DNA of 64,000 bases from assembly GCA_027924645.1 (NCBI GenBank), contig BSBN01001687.1, forward strand, positions 7,998,001 to 8,062,000, in the 5' to 3' direction. Shown here piece by piece: positions 1 to 12,292 of the stretch. The position numbers were made by a program, and so were the translations under genes. Under the pieces are notes generated by a model that saw nothing but the letters and a program-made list of their open reading frames with translations, was not told the DNA's origin and did not search any database. This stretch comes from Cunninghamia lanceolata. Lineage: Eukaryota; Streptophyta; Pinopsida; Cupressales; Cupressaceae. Each line of letters opens with the position of its first letter. Position 1 is the stretch's first letter.

Positions 1-1
1 A

Positions 2-3000
2 TGGGGTGCTATGGCAAGAGGCAATGTTTAGTTAGATTTATCATATGCCACCATACCAGTGGGTGACAAGGAAATCAAATTGTGCAGAGAGCCAAGGTAT
101 GACAATATCATAGAAAGAATGGACCGGCATCAGGTGAATTTCTTTTGTGACACATATTTGGGAGTTTTCAATGTTGGAGAAACTACACCAGAGTTGCATA
201 ACACTGACCCAATACACACTGAATCTATGAAAGAAGAAAATGAGTTGTGGAAAATGTATTTTGATGGTGCATGCAGCAAAGTAGGAAATGGGGCTGGAGT
301 AATTTTCATTTCACCAGGAGGTAAAACTTTTAAATACTCTTTCCTATTGACATTTGAATGCACAAATAATGTAGCTGAGTATGAAGCCCTGCTCATTGGC
401 CTAAACATAGCCACCAAACACAAAATAAAAAAGTTGGTTGTCTATGGTGATTCTGAATTGGTCATCTCCCAAATAAGAGAAAAATACTTATCTAAAAATA
501 AAAGATTAAGACAGTACAGAAATGCAGTTTGGGATAGTGTTGAATTATTTGATGCCTTTTCAATCAGCTGGGTTGATAGGTCTAAAAACATTATGGCAGA
601 CTTTTTAGCAAACATTGCATTAAAGAGAGATGATGTCACATTGGGAGGAATCACAGAAGTTGAATTTAAAACTAGACCTACCATCCCTGATAATATACAG
701 AACTGGCAAGTATTTGATAGTGATGCTGATATAATCAATTTCTTGCATTGTGCTGATTATTATGAAAATCAAGAAATTGATTTCAGTGCATTTGTGGAGG
801 AACATGATGGGAAGGAAACCCTTTTTGGCCAAGAAGTGGTCCAGTTGAAAATGAATAAGATACCCAAAGGACTTATTGCATTAGAAAAGACATTTGATGG
901 CCATGACAGGTATAAAAAGAAAGACACACCAGTGGTACCTAGTAACCTTGAAGAAATCAATTTGGGGACACAAACAACTCCAAAAAATGTGTATATTGGA
1001 AGAAGTCTTGACCCAAAAATCAGAAGCAAACTTATCAACCTGCTCAAGAAGTACAGGCATGTGTTTGCTTGGTCATATGATGACTTAAAAGCATATAGAG
1101 AGGATCTATTTCAACATGAGATACCACTGAAGCAAGATGCTAAACCATTCAGACAGAAGCAGAGACCGATTAATCCTACACTAGCCCCTAAAATGTTAGA
1201 AGAACTTACAAAGTTAAGGGATGGAGCTATAATCAAACCTATTAGACACTCTTCCTGGGTTTCAAACTTAGTGCCTGTTAGGAAAAAGAATGGTGACATT
1301 AGACTGTGTGTGGATTTCAGAAACTTGAATAAATCTTCCCTCAAAGATAATTATCCTCTTCCCAATATGGAGGCAATATTGCAGAAAGTCACTGGATGCA
1401 AATTATTGTCAATGATGGATGGTTTCTTCGGTTACAATCAGGTAAAGGTTAAGGCGTCTGAACAATTTAAGACTGCATTCACCACTCCGTGGGGAACATA
1501 TGTGTATTTGAGAATGCCATTCGGATTAACTAATGCTGGAGCAACATTCCAGAGAGTGATGGATGTAGCTTTTGCTGAATTGATCAATAAGATTATGATA
1601 GTATATCAAGACGACTTGACAACATATTTTAAAAGGGCCGAAGATCATTGCACACATTTAGAACAAGTATTTATCAAAGCCCTAGAATATGGGATATCAT
1701 TGAACCCTAAGAAATGCCATTTTGCAGTGACAGAAGGAAAATTGCTTGGCCATATAGTCTCGAAGGAAGGAGTTAAAATAGATCCTGAAAGGGTAAAAGC
1801 AATTGATCAGCTCCCTATTCCAAAGAATGTAAAAGCCATACAATCATTTTTTGGCCAGATAAATTTTGTCAGAAGATTTATACCAAATTTTGCAGAAATT
1901 GTTTGTCCTATATCAAGAATGCTAAAAAAGAACTCAGAAATAAAATGGACAACAGAAACACTAGAAGCATTTGGTAATATTAAGGAGGCAATCAAGCAAG
2001 CTCCAGTCTTAGTGTCCCCTGACTTCAATAAACCTTTCCAACTTTTCTCATTTGCTTCCTATCATACAGTAGCAGCAGTGTTATTACAGAAAAATAATGA
2101 TGGATATGAACAGCCTATCTCATTCTTTGGCAAGTCCCTTCAGAATGCAGAGTTGAAGTATGACATTATTGAAAAACAAGCATATGCATTGGTAAAAGCA
2201 GTTAAAAATTTTAGACCATATTTGGTGGGAGCTAAAATCACAGCATATGTTCCTAATGCTGCAGTGAAGGATGTATTGGTCCAAACTGAAGTCACCGACA
2301 GGAGATGTAGGTGGATCAATAGGATTCAAGAATTCAACATTGAAATCCAAATCACTAATTTGGTAAGGGGACAGGGTCTTGCCAAATTGATGACTGAAAG
2401 TAACCTAGAAGCCTCTCAGATATGTAATGTTGATGCAAGTACCAGTATTGAACACACTCCATGGTATACTGATATAATATATTATCTAAATCATATGAAA
2501 TGTCTTGAAGGATATGATGATAACAAAAGGAGGACACTCAAACTACAAGCTTCAAAATATGTACTCATCAGTGGGGATCTTTATTGGAAAAATAGAGATG
2601 GGATTCTACTATTATGCTTGGATGAATATCAGTCAAAACGTATTATGAAAGAGCTGCATGAAGGCATGTGTGGAGGTCATTTCTCAGCGAAAACTACAGC
2701 CCACAAAATCCTGAGGGCAGGATATTATTGGCCTAAAATTTTTAATGATTCATACCAGTACACTAGAAAGTGTGAAGCATGCCAGAAGTTCTCAGGCAAG
2801 TTAAAATATCAAGGAGCACTACCCTTAAAACCTATGCAGGTTGAGGCTCCATTTTATCAATGGGGTATTGATTTTATAGGTGAAATCTCAGAAAAATCAA
2901 GTGGAGGGCACAGATGGATTTTAGTGGCTACTGATTACTTTACAAAATGGGTGGAAGCAATCCCTACCAAACAGGCTACAAGTAAAGTTGTGATCAATTT

Positions 3001-3718
3001 TCTAATGGATAATATTATATGCAGATTTGGTACTCCAGTAAGATTGATTACAGATAATGGGATGTGTTTTAGATCTGATGAATTCAAAGATTTTTGCAGT
3101 ACACATGGTATCACTGTTTCTTATGCTACTCCCTACCATCCACAGGCCAATGGACAAGCTGAATCAAGTAATAAGAGCCTCTTGAAAATCATAAAAAGAA
3201 TGCTGGATAGAAATAAGAAAGCTTGGGATTCAAAATTGAGAATGGCAATATGGGCTGATAGAATTACTATAAAAAGGGCAATTGGGAGATCTCCTTATGA
3301 GTTGGTATATGGAACACAAGCAAGATTACCATTGGACAAGCTTATACCAGTGTATAAATTCATTCTCCAGGAAGACTTGAATATTCCTGAACCAATGGAG
3401 GAAAGGTTAGAACAATTGGCAGAGCTTGATGAAACAAGAAGAATAGCTCAGAGGCAGAATGTTAAACTACAATCACAGGTAAAATATCTCTTTGACAAGA
3501 AGGCCAAAGACAGGAAGTTTGAAATAAATGATATGGTACTGATGTGGAATGCAAGATGTCAGGACAAAGGAAAACATGGAAAATTTGAAGCCCTGTGGTT
3601 GGGTCCTTTCGTTATCACCGGCAAGGGAGGTGATGATTCTTACTATGTACAGAATATGTCAGGAGAGGAGCAAGAATTGCCTATACATGGGCAATATTTG
3701 AAGCAGTTCTTTCAATAA
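2..3718 (+). pseudogene. Tat-1 pol: archaeal-type RNase H, RT, degenerate RNase H, integrase (5'-truncated by window)
   Basis: The frame is open from base 2 except for one TAG at 29-31, where the Tat-2 homologue has CAG. From there to 3718 it runs unbroken for about 1220 codons. Domains in order: archaeal-type RNase H (FDGA near 263, NVAEYEAL, GDSELV, MADFLAN, so the D-E-D-D set is present); RT with the catalytic box YQDD near 1605; a gypsy-type RNase H remnant without the usual acidic residues; an integrase HHCC finger; and a D,D35E core (GIDFIG, ITDNG, GQAESS). A C-terminal integrase tail ends at TAA 3716-3718. The ATG-less opening means any start seen inside it is artificial. Expected product: replication and integration enzymes for the element. 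The nonsense codon makes this copy probably non-autonomous. Confidence 0.85.
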
Positions 3719-3957
3719 ACATGTACAAAGAGAATTGAGCGTTGCCAGTGCATGGACAACCCTCAAATAATTCTCAAAATATTTTATTCCATGCACAGTA
3801 GTCTAGGAATCATTCCCGATCCCCATCATTTGTTACTTTCCTTTTCCCATTTTCATAAAAACATCACCCCCAAATAAATAAAACATGCGGTCTACTTCCC
3901 CAGGAGATCTGGATCCTTGTCATACTCACAGGGAGTATACATCCCAAACAGAGCCAC
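3719..3957 (+). other. Tat-1 spacer between pol and 3' LTR
   Basis: Non-coding spacer. It shares the words GGAGATCTGG and GAGCCACTGT with the Tat-2 spacer at 29713-29856, which marks the LTR boundary in both. No extra ORF is present. No long polypurine run is visible directly at the boundary. Confidence 0.6.
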
Positions 3958-4084
3958 TGTTAGGACAGTAAAATTTTTAAAATTTTACTGTTTTCTCACT
4001 CAATCATGTTTGAACACAATCCTAAAAAATATCCCAAAAATCATAATAAAAATTTTTATTCATCTCACAAGGTGTCTATAGATG

Positions 4085-4930
4085 AGCAGTGTTAAATTTC
4101 TTCAAGGCCAATCTATCGGCAAGATGTTGTGTTGTTTACACCGATACATAAGGAATCATTTGAAAATAACCATCAGCATGAGAATAGAGATCGGAAAGAG
4201 ATTTATAGAAGTCACCGATGAAATAAGTGATACCGATGACTTTACATCGGCAAGAAAAGCGAGTGGTCATACCGATCGGTATGACAGACAACTATCGGAT
4301 GACCTTTTAAAAGTTGCCCCGACGGTATATATCATACCGATAAAGTATTTCAGCAAGAGTCTCACCGAACATCCTGCGGAGGTAATGAAGCAAACGACCA
4401 TCGGCAAGAAGTAAACTATCGGGATAAGATACAAGGAAGTTTCTGATACTAAATGTCTTGGCGATAAGAGAGCTTTTGGCAAGACTCACAGCGATACTAT
4501 TATCTATTGGGATGACTCAACATATCGGAACAAGGGAATTAGGTCTCGCCGATTCACAAGTCACAGTGATCAAAAGGTATCGGTGATACTTTGACATACT
4601 CTGCCCGATAAAGAATATGAAAGAACCATCGGTGAGATGATTCAGATCGGGTTATCTTTTGAAAGCTATCCCGATAGTATGTTTCACTCCGATGGGTATG
4701 CTCTATCGGCAAAACATTAAAATAGTCATTCCGATCCAAAGTAATATGACTATCGGTGGGACAACAAGAGTCGGGGAAACATAATTATGTTATCCCGATA
4801 GTATTAATCATCCTGATAAACAAGTCATATCGGTAAGACTCATTACATCGGAGTGAAATCTAAATCATATGGCGATGAAGGAAGTCATGCCGATGGTCGC
4901 ACCCACTTGAAGATATGACATTTCATAGCG
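4085..4930. promoter_or_regulatory. Dense ATCGG/CCGAT motif cluster in Tat-1 U3
   Basis: By eye I count about 15 ATCGG and about 11 CCGAT in some 850 bp, often extended to TATCGGCAAG or ACCGATGA, on both strands and irregularly spaced. About 1.7 would be expected in random equal-composition DNA. Spacing is not constant, so this is not a simple tandem satellite. The position upstream of the LTR ORF suggests binding sites for one factor (inference). Confidence 0.55.
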
Positions 4931-5259
4931 TCGGGAATACAAATAAGGGGTCACGCTGATTGATTGTTCGCGCCATAAAAACACTAAGGTCGCCCAGACA
5001 TTTCAAAATTCACGCTGATAAGAGGAGTTATGGCGATGTGACATTTCATAGTGATGAACATTGAATTGATCAGATGATTAAATACAAACGGCTACGAAAT
5101 TTCTATGATCATTATAGTTTCAAAAAACCGTCCGAGAAGAGAATACAGAAGAGCTCTTAAGGTGAAAGAAGAGGATTCCAATTCCAGCCACCAAACGACA
5201 GGTACATATACACAAACCACTGTATAGCCTGTATTTAAATTCTCTGCCAAAGTTTTAAA

Positions 5260-8250
5260 ATGGAAACTCCGGGGAAGGGAAAAGGCAGAAAGTTACAAGG
5301 GGAAACCAGTAAACCCAAGAAACAAAAAACTGAACAAACCCCTGAGGAGAAAGTAAAAGAGAGAAAACTAAACCAGAACCTAATTGATCAATTCCCTGGG
5401 TCAACTCCCAAGGCCAGAAGGTCTGCCCAACTCAGGGCAGAAGTGGAGAAATTAGAAGATAAACACAAACGCCTGGGAGATATTTGGACCCCAATTCGGG
5501 GATATGAACTTTTCAGATTCCACTACAATAGAAGGTTTAGGAATGCTCCTGTGTCAAACCCATGGCACATGAATTTAGGAAAACTGGTTGTACCCAATGT
5601 ATTCCTGAATGTGGAACTCCTTCAGTTACTTGCCAGACATTATAATTCAAACCTGAGAGCCATCTACAACCCACAGGGAGAACCAATTGTGCATTTGTCA
5701 AAAAATGCTATTTGTGAGGTGTTTGATTTAGATGATTTATGTACTGTCCCTATCATTTATGAAGATCTGCATAAGGAGTATTGGAGAATGGACACAACTT
5801 ACAATGGATGGAGGTTGCCCATTCATAGGCCCAGGATTGAAGGAGAAGTGATGCCCTTAACTGAAAATGATGGCCCTCCCTTTCATGTAGCCATATTTGA
5901 ACCATATATACAATATACCTATTACTCTGTAGGCCAAATCCTGGGTTCAGAGGTCCCTGAGTTCATGACTATTCCTCTGATGGTCATAGCCTCTGACATT
6001 CAGTGTCATAATGCAAGGCAATTTGATTATGCTTCCTATATTGCTAATAGAATGGACTCTGGTCTATCTGCAATAAAAAATAGTGCTCCAGCATGCTCTT
6101 TTGAGCATTACTCAATGCTTATGCACATGGTGTTATATTATGGCCAGGAGGTAGGGTTATGGCCAACTGAGTTTCAAGTTATTGCTGCAGATAAGAAAGG
6201 GGAAAAGATACCTGTACAACTGTGGACCAGAATTTGGGAAAGTAGATATGCCCATTCCAGCTATGCTCAATTTGAAGAGCATTGTGTAAAAGTACTGTAT
6301 AGGTATTTTAATCACCCCTGTGAATATTCAATTTCAACTGAAATAAAAAGATTCCTCAGACCAAAAGATTTTGGTGGCCCCCCTACTGTCACTCATAATT
6401 GGGGAGACTGGTATTGCTTTGAGGATGCTACTATGATCAGAGTTTATGGTTTTGAAGATGCTCCATTCATATTGCCCAAGACTGTCCCTGACAGGCTTGC
6501 ATATCTAGAGATAATCAGGCAAATGCATTGTTCAAATGTGATGCATTTGAGTTCACATGACAAACAATCGTTTATGCCCAGCACCTTATGTTTTGGAGAT
6601 TTTACTGTAGTTTCAAAAGAAGGTTACAATCTCATTATGGATAAATTGATGCATTATAACATGATGACTGCTGAGATAAGAAAAGGATTTGACCCTGAAG
6701 GCTTTATTGATTCTGCAAGAAGAAAACAGAATCTCAGTGGATACATGCACATACATTATCCACATGATGATGTCATTAGAAATTTGGAAGAAGCAGAAGT
6801 CGAATTGGTGGTAGAAAAATATAACAGGGATCTAGATGAAAAGAAAAAGCAGTTAGCAGAAATTGAGGTTGTATCCTCTGAAGATGAAGAACTGACAGGG
6901 CAAGAACAACCACCTGATAAAAAGGTAGAGATGTCCAAGAGGAAAATGCAACAATATTAGCCTCCTGTTGTACTACATGATGAGGAGGGGTCTGCTGATG
7001 AGGATCCATGCCAAACAGCCTATGATTCTTTCATTTCAGATGATAAGTTTATTCAATCAAAGGAATTTAAATCATTTTTGTATAAATACAAAGGGAAAGA
7101 AATCAGAGAGACAGTAGATGATGTTTCTGCTGATAACGAAAAATAACTATTAGACACGCTGAAGGAAACAGTAGATAAAGAAATGCAAGACATGACACCT
7201 AGCAAGGGTAGACAGTTGCTTAAAGCTGCAGGGGTCATGATTTTTCCTGGTCTGGATTTAAATTCTGCTTTGGTTTTTGATAGTTTTCTAAATAACACAG
7301 ATGATAAGTATAAACTTACTCCAGAAGGAGTTAATGAAGTATATATGGGAACAAGGTATAATAATGATGAAAATTCCTTGATGATATGGGCGTTATACCC
7401 TCCCCATAAGAAGACGGCCATCATAGATACTGAAAAGACTTTTGGCCATGTTATGACTTTGAAAGCAGGGGAAACTGACCCTATAATTACAGCTGACATT
7501 GGTATCAATGTTGCCAAATTGAATAAAGCACAAGCTCAAATGTTGATCAAAGAAAGGGATGCATACAAATTGAATTGTGAAAGACTGACAAAAGAAAATG
7601 ATTACTTGAAGGATGCTGTTAAGAGTACTTTTGGCCAGTCCACAAAAAGAATAACTCAAGGTGAGAGCTCACAGGGCATTCAAGTGTTATCCCCTGATCA
7701 GGCAACCCAAATTCAGATGGATGCATTTGTTACAATACTACAAAGCAGGTATGCAAACATGGTGCGATGGTTAAACTAGTTTTTGGATAACTTCTCAGAG
7801 AATCATAAAGCAGTTCAAGAACATGAAAGACTTGAAAAGAGAATACGAGAAAAATTGACTGAGATACAAAATAGGAGTACTGCTGATAGTACAGATATCT
7901 CTGATGCAAAAGCATTTCTCAAACAGCATCCAAATTACTATGACAAACTTAAAGCTGATGCTAAGGAAGGAAATGATGCCTCAAATGCAGGAGTGCCCAG
8001 GATATTTAAAGACAATGGAGAGGTGAAGAGCAAGGAAGAATGGATCATGGATTGTCAAAGTATATTACACAAAGCCACAGGAGCTCTGAAAGACAAAGCC
8101 TCTGCGTCTAAAGAAGTTTGCAAACAATTGGAGAGCATGATTACACTTGACATAATTACCAGAAGTGTTGTTCACCTTACTGATTCTCATCGTGAGCAGG
8201 ATTACTTGGATTACTTGGCAAAAGTCTACTTGTGGGTAAATAGAGCCTAA
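5260..8250 (+). pseudogene. LTR-encoded protein of unknown function (about 996 codons, three nonsense codons)
   Basis: One frame runs from ATG 5260 (context TTTTAAAATGG) to TAA 8248-8250. It is interrupted only by TAG 6958-6960, TAA 7144-7146 and TAG 7777-7779, with no frameshift. The N-terminus is lysine-rich and basic (about residues 1-75). A long conserved middle follows (residues 80-510), with motifs NPWHMNLGKLVVPNVF, DYASYI, MIRVYGF, FGDF and DPEGF. An acidic coiled-coil stretch covers residues 510-560. Further on are a GLDLNSALVF motif, a second coiled-coil stretch (about residues 760-795) and a charged C-terminal part. No RT, integrase, protease or gag motif is present. The same protein, diverged, lies inside the solo LTR (54479-57882 minus). 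Function is unknown. Related to the extra ORFs of Tat/Athila elements only by general character (inference). Confidence 0.7.
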
Positions 8251-9311
8251 TCATAATTATGTTATAATTGTTAATGTTTGTTAAAGTTCCCAAAAGACTT
8301 ATTGAAGAGTTATGACTCTTCATAGAAATATCTATATAAGTCCAAACAATCGATGCTGAGAGATCATGAGGAGTAAGATATATTCAGATATATCATATAT
8401 ACAATGTTTCTAAATGACTATATTCCATATTTTATTTGAAGAAGAAGTTTGAAGTTCTCTGATTCAGTGGTTCTGCTTTGGTATCAGTTGTTTGTTAAGA
8501 TTATTCAGTTGTGTGGCTGTCTCCATTTCTGCATTTCCTTGATATTCAGATTAAACATATCAAGTATATATTTGATCTGTTAATACACATTTGCTGTATC
8601 TGTGTGATTAAATAGGTTGGTATCCATTTGAGGAATTAAACCCTTCTGATTTAATTACAGTAGCCTGGAAGTATTAAGCTTGGATTACTAAGTAGGGCCA
8701 TACAATTAGATTGCCATTCTGTCTGCAGTAAATATTATCTGTTAATCTTGTCTATTCATTTCATTTGGTTCCTTCAAGTAAGGATTAAAGTACCTTCTGG
8801 TGAATTATAAGATATCTGATTTTATTTGGTTGGATTATCAAGAAGAGTCTGTCAGTCATTTACTTGCACGTTTATACAAGCTATAAACTAAAACTGTGCC
8901 AAACAACTAGAATTATTACCATTAGGAAACCATTAGTCCTGGTCCTTCAAACTGACTCTGTTACCCAACAAGGCACTAGTCTTATTTTACTTAAAACCTT
9001 TTTACCTTGATATTGCTTATACAATTCTTACCAATCACTCATTAGACATTAAACCTAAAATCAGTCAGCAAGCACTTCATCTATCCTACATCTTGTGCCA
9101 TTGTAGATAGATTTAGTTAGTCCAAGCATTCACATTCAATCTGCTTTAATTTTCCAAGGTTTACCCACCTAGGTGTAGCAGGACCTAAAGTGAAGGAAAT
9201 CATCTAACCTTAAAGTTTGATTTCATCAAGTTAGTTCAAAAACGTTGCCAATCTAAACATAGAGCTTGGCATCCCCTTAGGATTGGCAACCTGCATTTCT
9301 GAGACCTAACA

Positions 9312-10434
9312 CACGGGTGCAAGAAACGGGTGCCTTAACCTAGGGATACATAGTCAAAGCTAAATGTAACTGAAACTTATTAACAACATTCAACCTGAAC
9401 ATCAGAGAGATTTATAACATTGCCTTACAATATTATACTCAAGATTTCTAAATCCATCATACTTACGATATCCTCGTAGGCATTCACACAAATCTATGTT
9501 TTTATTAAAGCATTTAACTCATTCTTTGAATAAGAGCCTTACATAGAAAGATATATCCACAAGAAAATTCATGGAGACAAACTGAACAATCTTTGATTTA
9601 TTCATTTCCTAATTTGTGTAAACCACACATCATGAGACAACTATCTTTAGAAATTTTCCATTTGTATTCATTTAGATGCTAGTACTGTTAAACAAATTTA
9701 CAACAACCATACAGTTCAAAATCAGAAAACCTAGGACAAAATATGATTTCTATTCTCTGCTTCTTACTTCAAAATCATTCTGAAAGATCAACCAAAAACC
9801 CAACCCTTGCAAATGGCCTTGAAATACCCTTTTATAACACAAGGGAGCAACAAGCATCAGGCCATTTAGACATAATAGTTGTCACATTTTCACTTGACAA
9901 TCATTTTACACATGATGCCAAAATAACCATCTTCAACCACTAAGGCACGCCTCCTATAGTAAATCATTACCTTTGGCAAATAGGAGCAACTAATTTTGTC
10001 TTGTATGCTTTCTTATTCTTGATGTGGAGGCAAACCAAGATATTGACAGGTGGTGTTTTGTTAGATGCCTTTTCAGCTCCGCCACCTTTGATTTCTAGAT
10101 ACTTGTTCCCAATACAAGCATCCTCTCCTCTGCCTCACCATCCACGCACAAAGACATAAGAATACATGTAAGGGACAACATCGGAAGGAAACTCTAAAAA
10201 CTAGAAATTCCCTCATTATGTCCATTCCCAGGCACATACATGTGACTCCTCATATTTTGATGGGAGGTTTCCAACCACCTCAACCACAAAGAAACAAGAG
10301 GAAGCCACTCATAGCTAGTTTTTGTTGCTCCAAAAATCCAGCTAGAAAGGAAGCACCAACAGTCGTATATTTCCCCTCCATTTCCAATTGTTTCATCCAG
10401 GTAGGCAACACTCCGTCCATTGTTGCCTAGGCTC
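9312..10434. other. Anonymous AT-rich DNA, no gene recognised
   Basis: This flanks the Tat-1 LTR end. Short open frames such as 9743-9943 and 10218-10430 show no recognisable domain or codon pattern. The Tat-1 target-site duplication cannot be tested because the 5' LTR is outside the window. Confidence 0.5.
10402..10429. other. Inverted repeat (hairpin) TAGGCAACA / TGTTGCCTA
   Basis: A 9-bp perfect inverted repeat separated by 10 nt lies just upstream of the TGTTAGGAC at 10435. It could form a cruciform or hairpin. Its role is unknown. Confidence 0.5.
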
Positions 10435-12240
10435 TGTTAGGACCTAGAATACTGAGGGAGGGAAAGAGAGAGCAATGATGCCTCTCTACCTCCAAGCCCA
10501 ATCTGGAGACTCACAAGAATAGGAAGTTACATGATTCAGCAGACTGGGACACAAAACCCACATTCGAATGAAAGCAAGGATAAAACAAGGGTTTACAATG
10601 GTTCAATTGATGTTGCTAAGCTTCCCAAATCTTACTGAATCCTCCCATCCCTTAGAAAAACATCTCTAATCCATTAATCTTGTAAGGACATACCATCAAC
10701 AATGAGAATAGAGAAGAAAATCCTAAGGAACAAGATGGTAGAAAGAGCATATTGGAAAGATGAAAGTTCATATGTCTGCACAGAAGAAATAGTATACGAC
10801 GTAATAACTGGTTCATTTATTTATAGCAAGATTATAGAAGCTAGAAGCTCCCACACTTCGGACAACTACACTCTATAAATTTGCCTTATCAATTTTTATC
10901 AATTAGTACCACGTCACGTTGATCATAAATGGAAATCCTTCAACAACCTTCCAATGTTGCTAGAAAAAGGAAAGGAGGCAACACTCTGCATCATGTTGAT
11001 TTCCCACAACCCAGAAATGTCAATTTCCACAAACCAGAAAATCAAATTAGGCTCCTCGGTCACAAAAATTATCCATTTTAAACAACACACTCAGTTCAAA
11101 CCCTGTTGTGATGTGAGTGAAAGATCCCCTCAACCCTGGATGCAAATCCCCAAGAGCCAATTTTGCACCTAGTCAATCCTCTTACAAGCCTATCTGCTTG
11201 TACAATGGTGGCGAAGAACACTCAACACGCATTTGAAAAAGCCCCCCATTGCACTAGCTCATTGATCTTTACGCGCCACCACTCTGTGCTTCATCTATTT
11301 TGAAAATGGGTCATTAATGAGATCGGTTCGAAACAAGATCGACAACTGCCACGAACCCATCGCATCATTGCCCCCTTGCTTTAAGGCCTTTCAGCAAGAA
11401 ATGCGATATGAAGAGGCTCCGCGATGACATACGAAGCTACCATGTAGCCATCCTACCTCTTAAGACCCTACCGTCAACCAACCCCTATGGCCATCGCACA
11501 TCACACTTCGGCCAATCTCCAACAGAAAGAAAATATGTGATGCGAATAACCATTGTGATGAACTGCTGCCCTTGAAACCTAGTAGGAATATTCCTAAATC
11601 ATACGTTCCAATGTCCATCGCACATCACCTTTTATCGTATTTTCCTTTTAAGTAACTTGTGAGGTGAAGACACGTTGCGATGAATAGAGATGGAGACATA
11701 TGGCAAAGATCCAGACACCTAGCGCATGTCGCTCCTTCCCTCTTCCTTCATGAAGTCAAATTGTGATGTGAAGGCCTCTTGCAATGCAACACAAGGGGGA
11801 CACCTATCTAAAAGACTCCCATCACACATCACATTTGAACATGAAGCGCTAAGAGAATAAATGTGATACAAAGGATAAGTGTGATGGAGAACTTAAACGG
11901 GCAATTTGAGCACATGTGCCAAAAGTTGTTTTAAAATGGGACCGTGTTGGGTTAAACGAACATAGGGGCTTAGTTTAAAAGCACACTCACAATCCAACAT
12001 AGGGATAAAACAGTATTCTAATGAATTGGATATGTGATAAAAAATTTAAGCCAAGGGATTAGACGGTGCCACTAGGTATGAAGGGCTGGTTAAAAACACG
12101 AAGATGTAGGCATAATTTATTACTAAACCAACCAAGAAACATGCTCTACTGGTCAATGGGGAAAAAGAAAAGGCTACCCAATGACCAAAGACTAGCATTT
12201 TTTTAAGGTTTCAAAAGTTATGATCAACCCTAAACATTGT
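10435..12240 (+). repeat. Possible third Tat-type LTR start with CATCGCA/TGTGATG motif cluster
   Basis: TGTTAGGAC at 10435 repeats the first nine bases of the Tat-1 LTR. Further on (about 11200-11900) lie repeated words CATCGCACATCAC (twice), CACATCAC, TGCGATG and TGTGATG, an arrangement like the other Tat-type U3 regions in this window. No second copy, target duplication or LTR end could be found, and no internal ORF of the LTR-protein family was seen. Tentative. Confidence 0.3.
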
Positions 12241-12292
12241 TTCACATAAACCCTCACCCACAAAGGCCAAGCAGAGGTTCAAAGATGGAAAT

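Larger units (their letters stand above)
1..9311 (+). mobile_element. Tat-1: 3' part of a Tat-like Ty3 LTR retrotransposon
   Basis: The window opens inside the protease-RNase H linker of a Ty3/gypsy polyprotein and continues through pol, a 239-bp spacer and a long 3' LTR. Gag, most of protease and the 5' LTR lie left of the window. The pol frame is collinear with the complete element at 20328-32581 and looks about three quarters identical to it by eye. Placement in the Tat/Ogre/Athila branch rests on the archaeal-type RNase H, which in plants is known from Tat elements. The LTR start is set by TGTTAGGAC at 3958, preceded by GAGCCAC as at the Tat-2 3' LTR. The LTR end, CTAACA at 9311, is set by similarity to the end of the solo LTR at 53367-58944. 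Confidence 0.85.
3958..9311 (+). repeat. Tat-1 3' LTR (about 5.35 kb) containing a long ORF
   Basis: The LTR starts TGTTAGGACAG and ends CTAACA. Only one copy is in the window, so the boundaries were found by comparison with other LTRs. The start matches the junction at the Tat-2 3' LTR. The last 150 bp resemble the last 150 bp of the minus-strand solo LTR at 53367 (shared words such as CCCACCTAGG, followed by GACCTAA and a final AACA). Layout: U3-like region with the ATCGG motif cluster (4085-4930), AT-rich leader, ORF (5260-8250), then a 1.06-kb non-coding tail. The solo LTR has the same order and nearly the same distances. At about 5.4 kb it is long even for Tat/Ogre elements, which are known for multi-kb LTRs. 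Confidence 0.75.

Noticed and set aside
5260..6960. Plant host gene (plant mobile domain protein) flanking the retroelement
   Set aside because: The same protein occurs in a second LTR at the same relative position, and flanking LTR ends match, so it belongs to the element.
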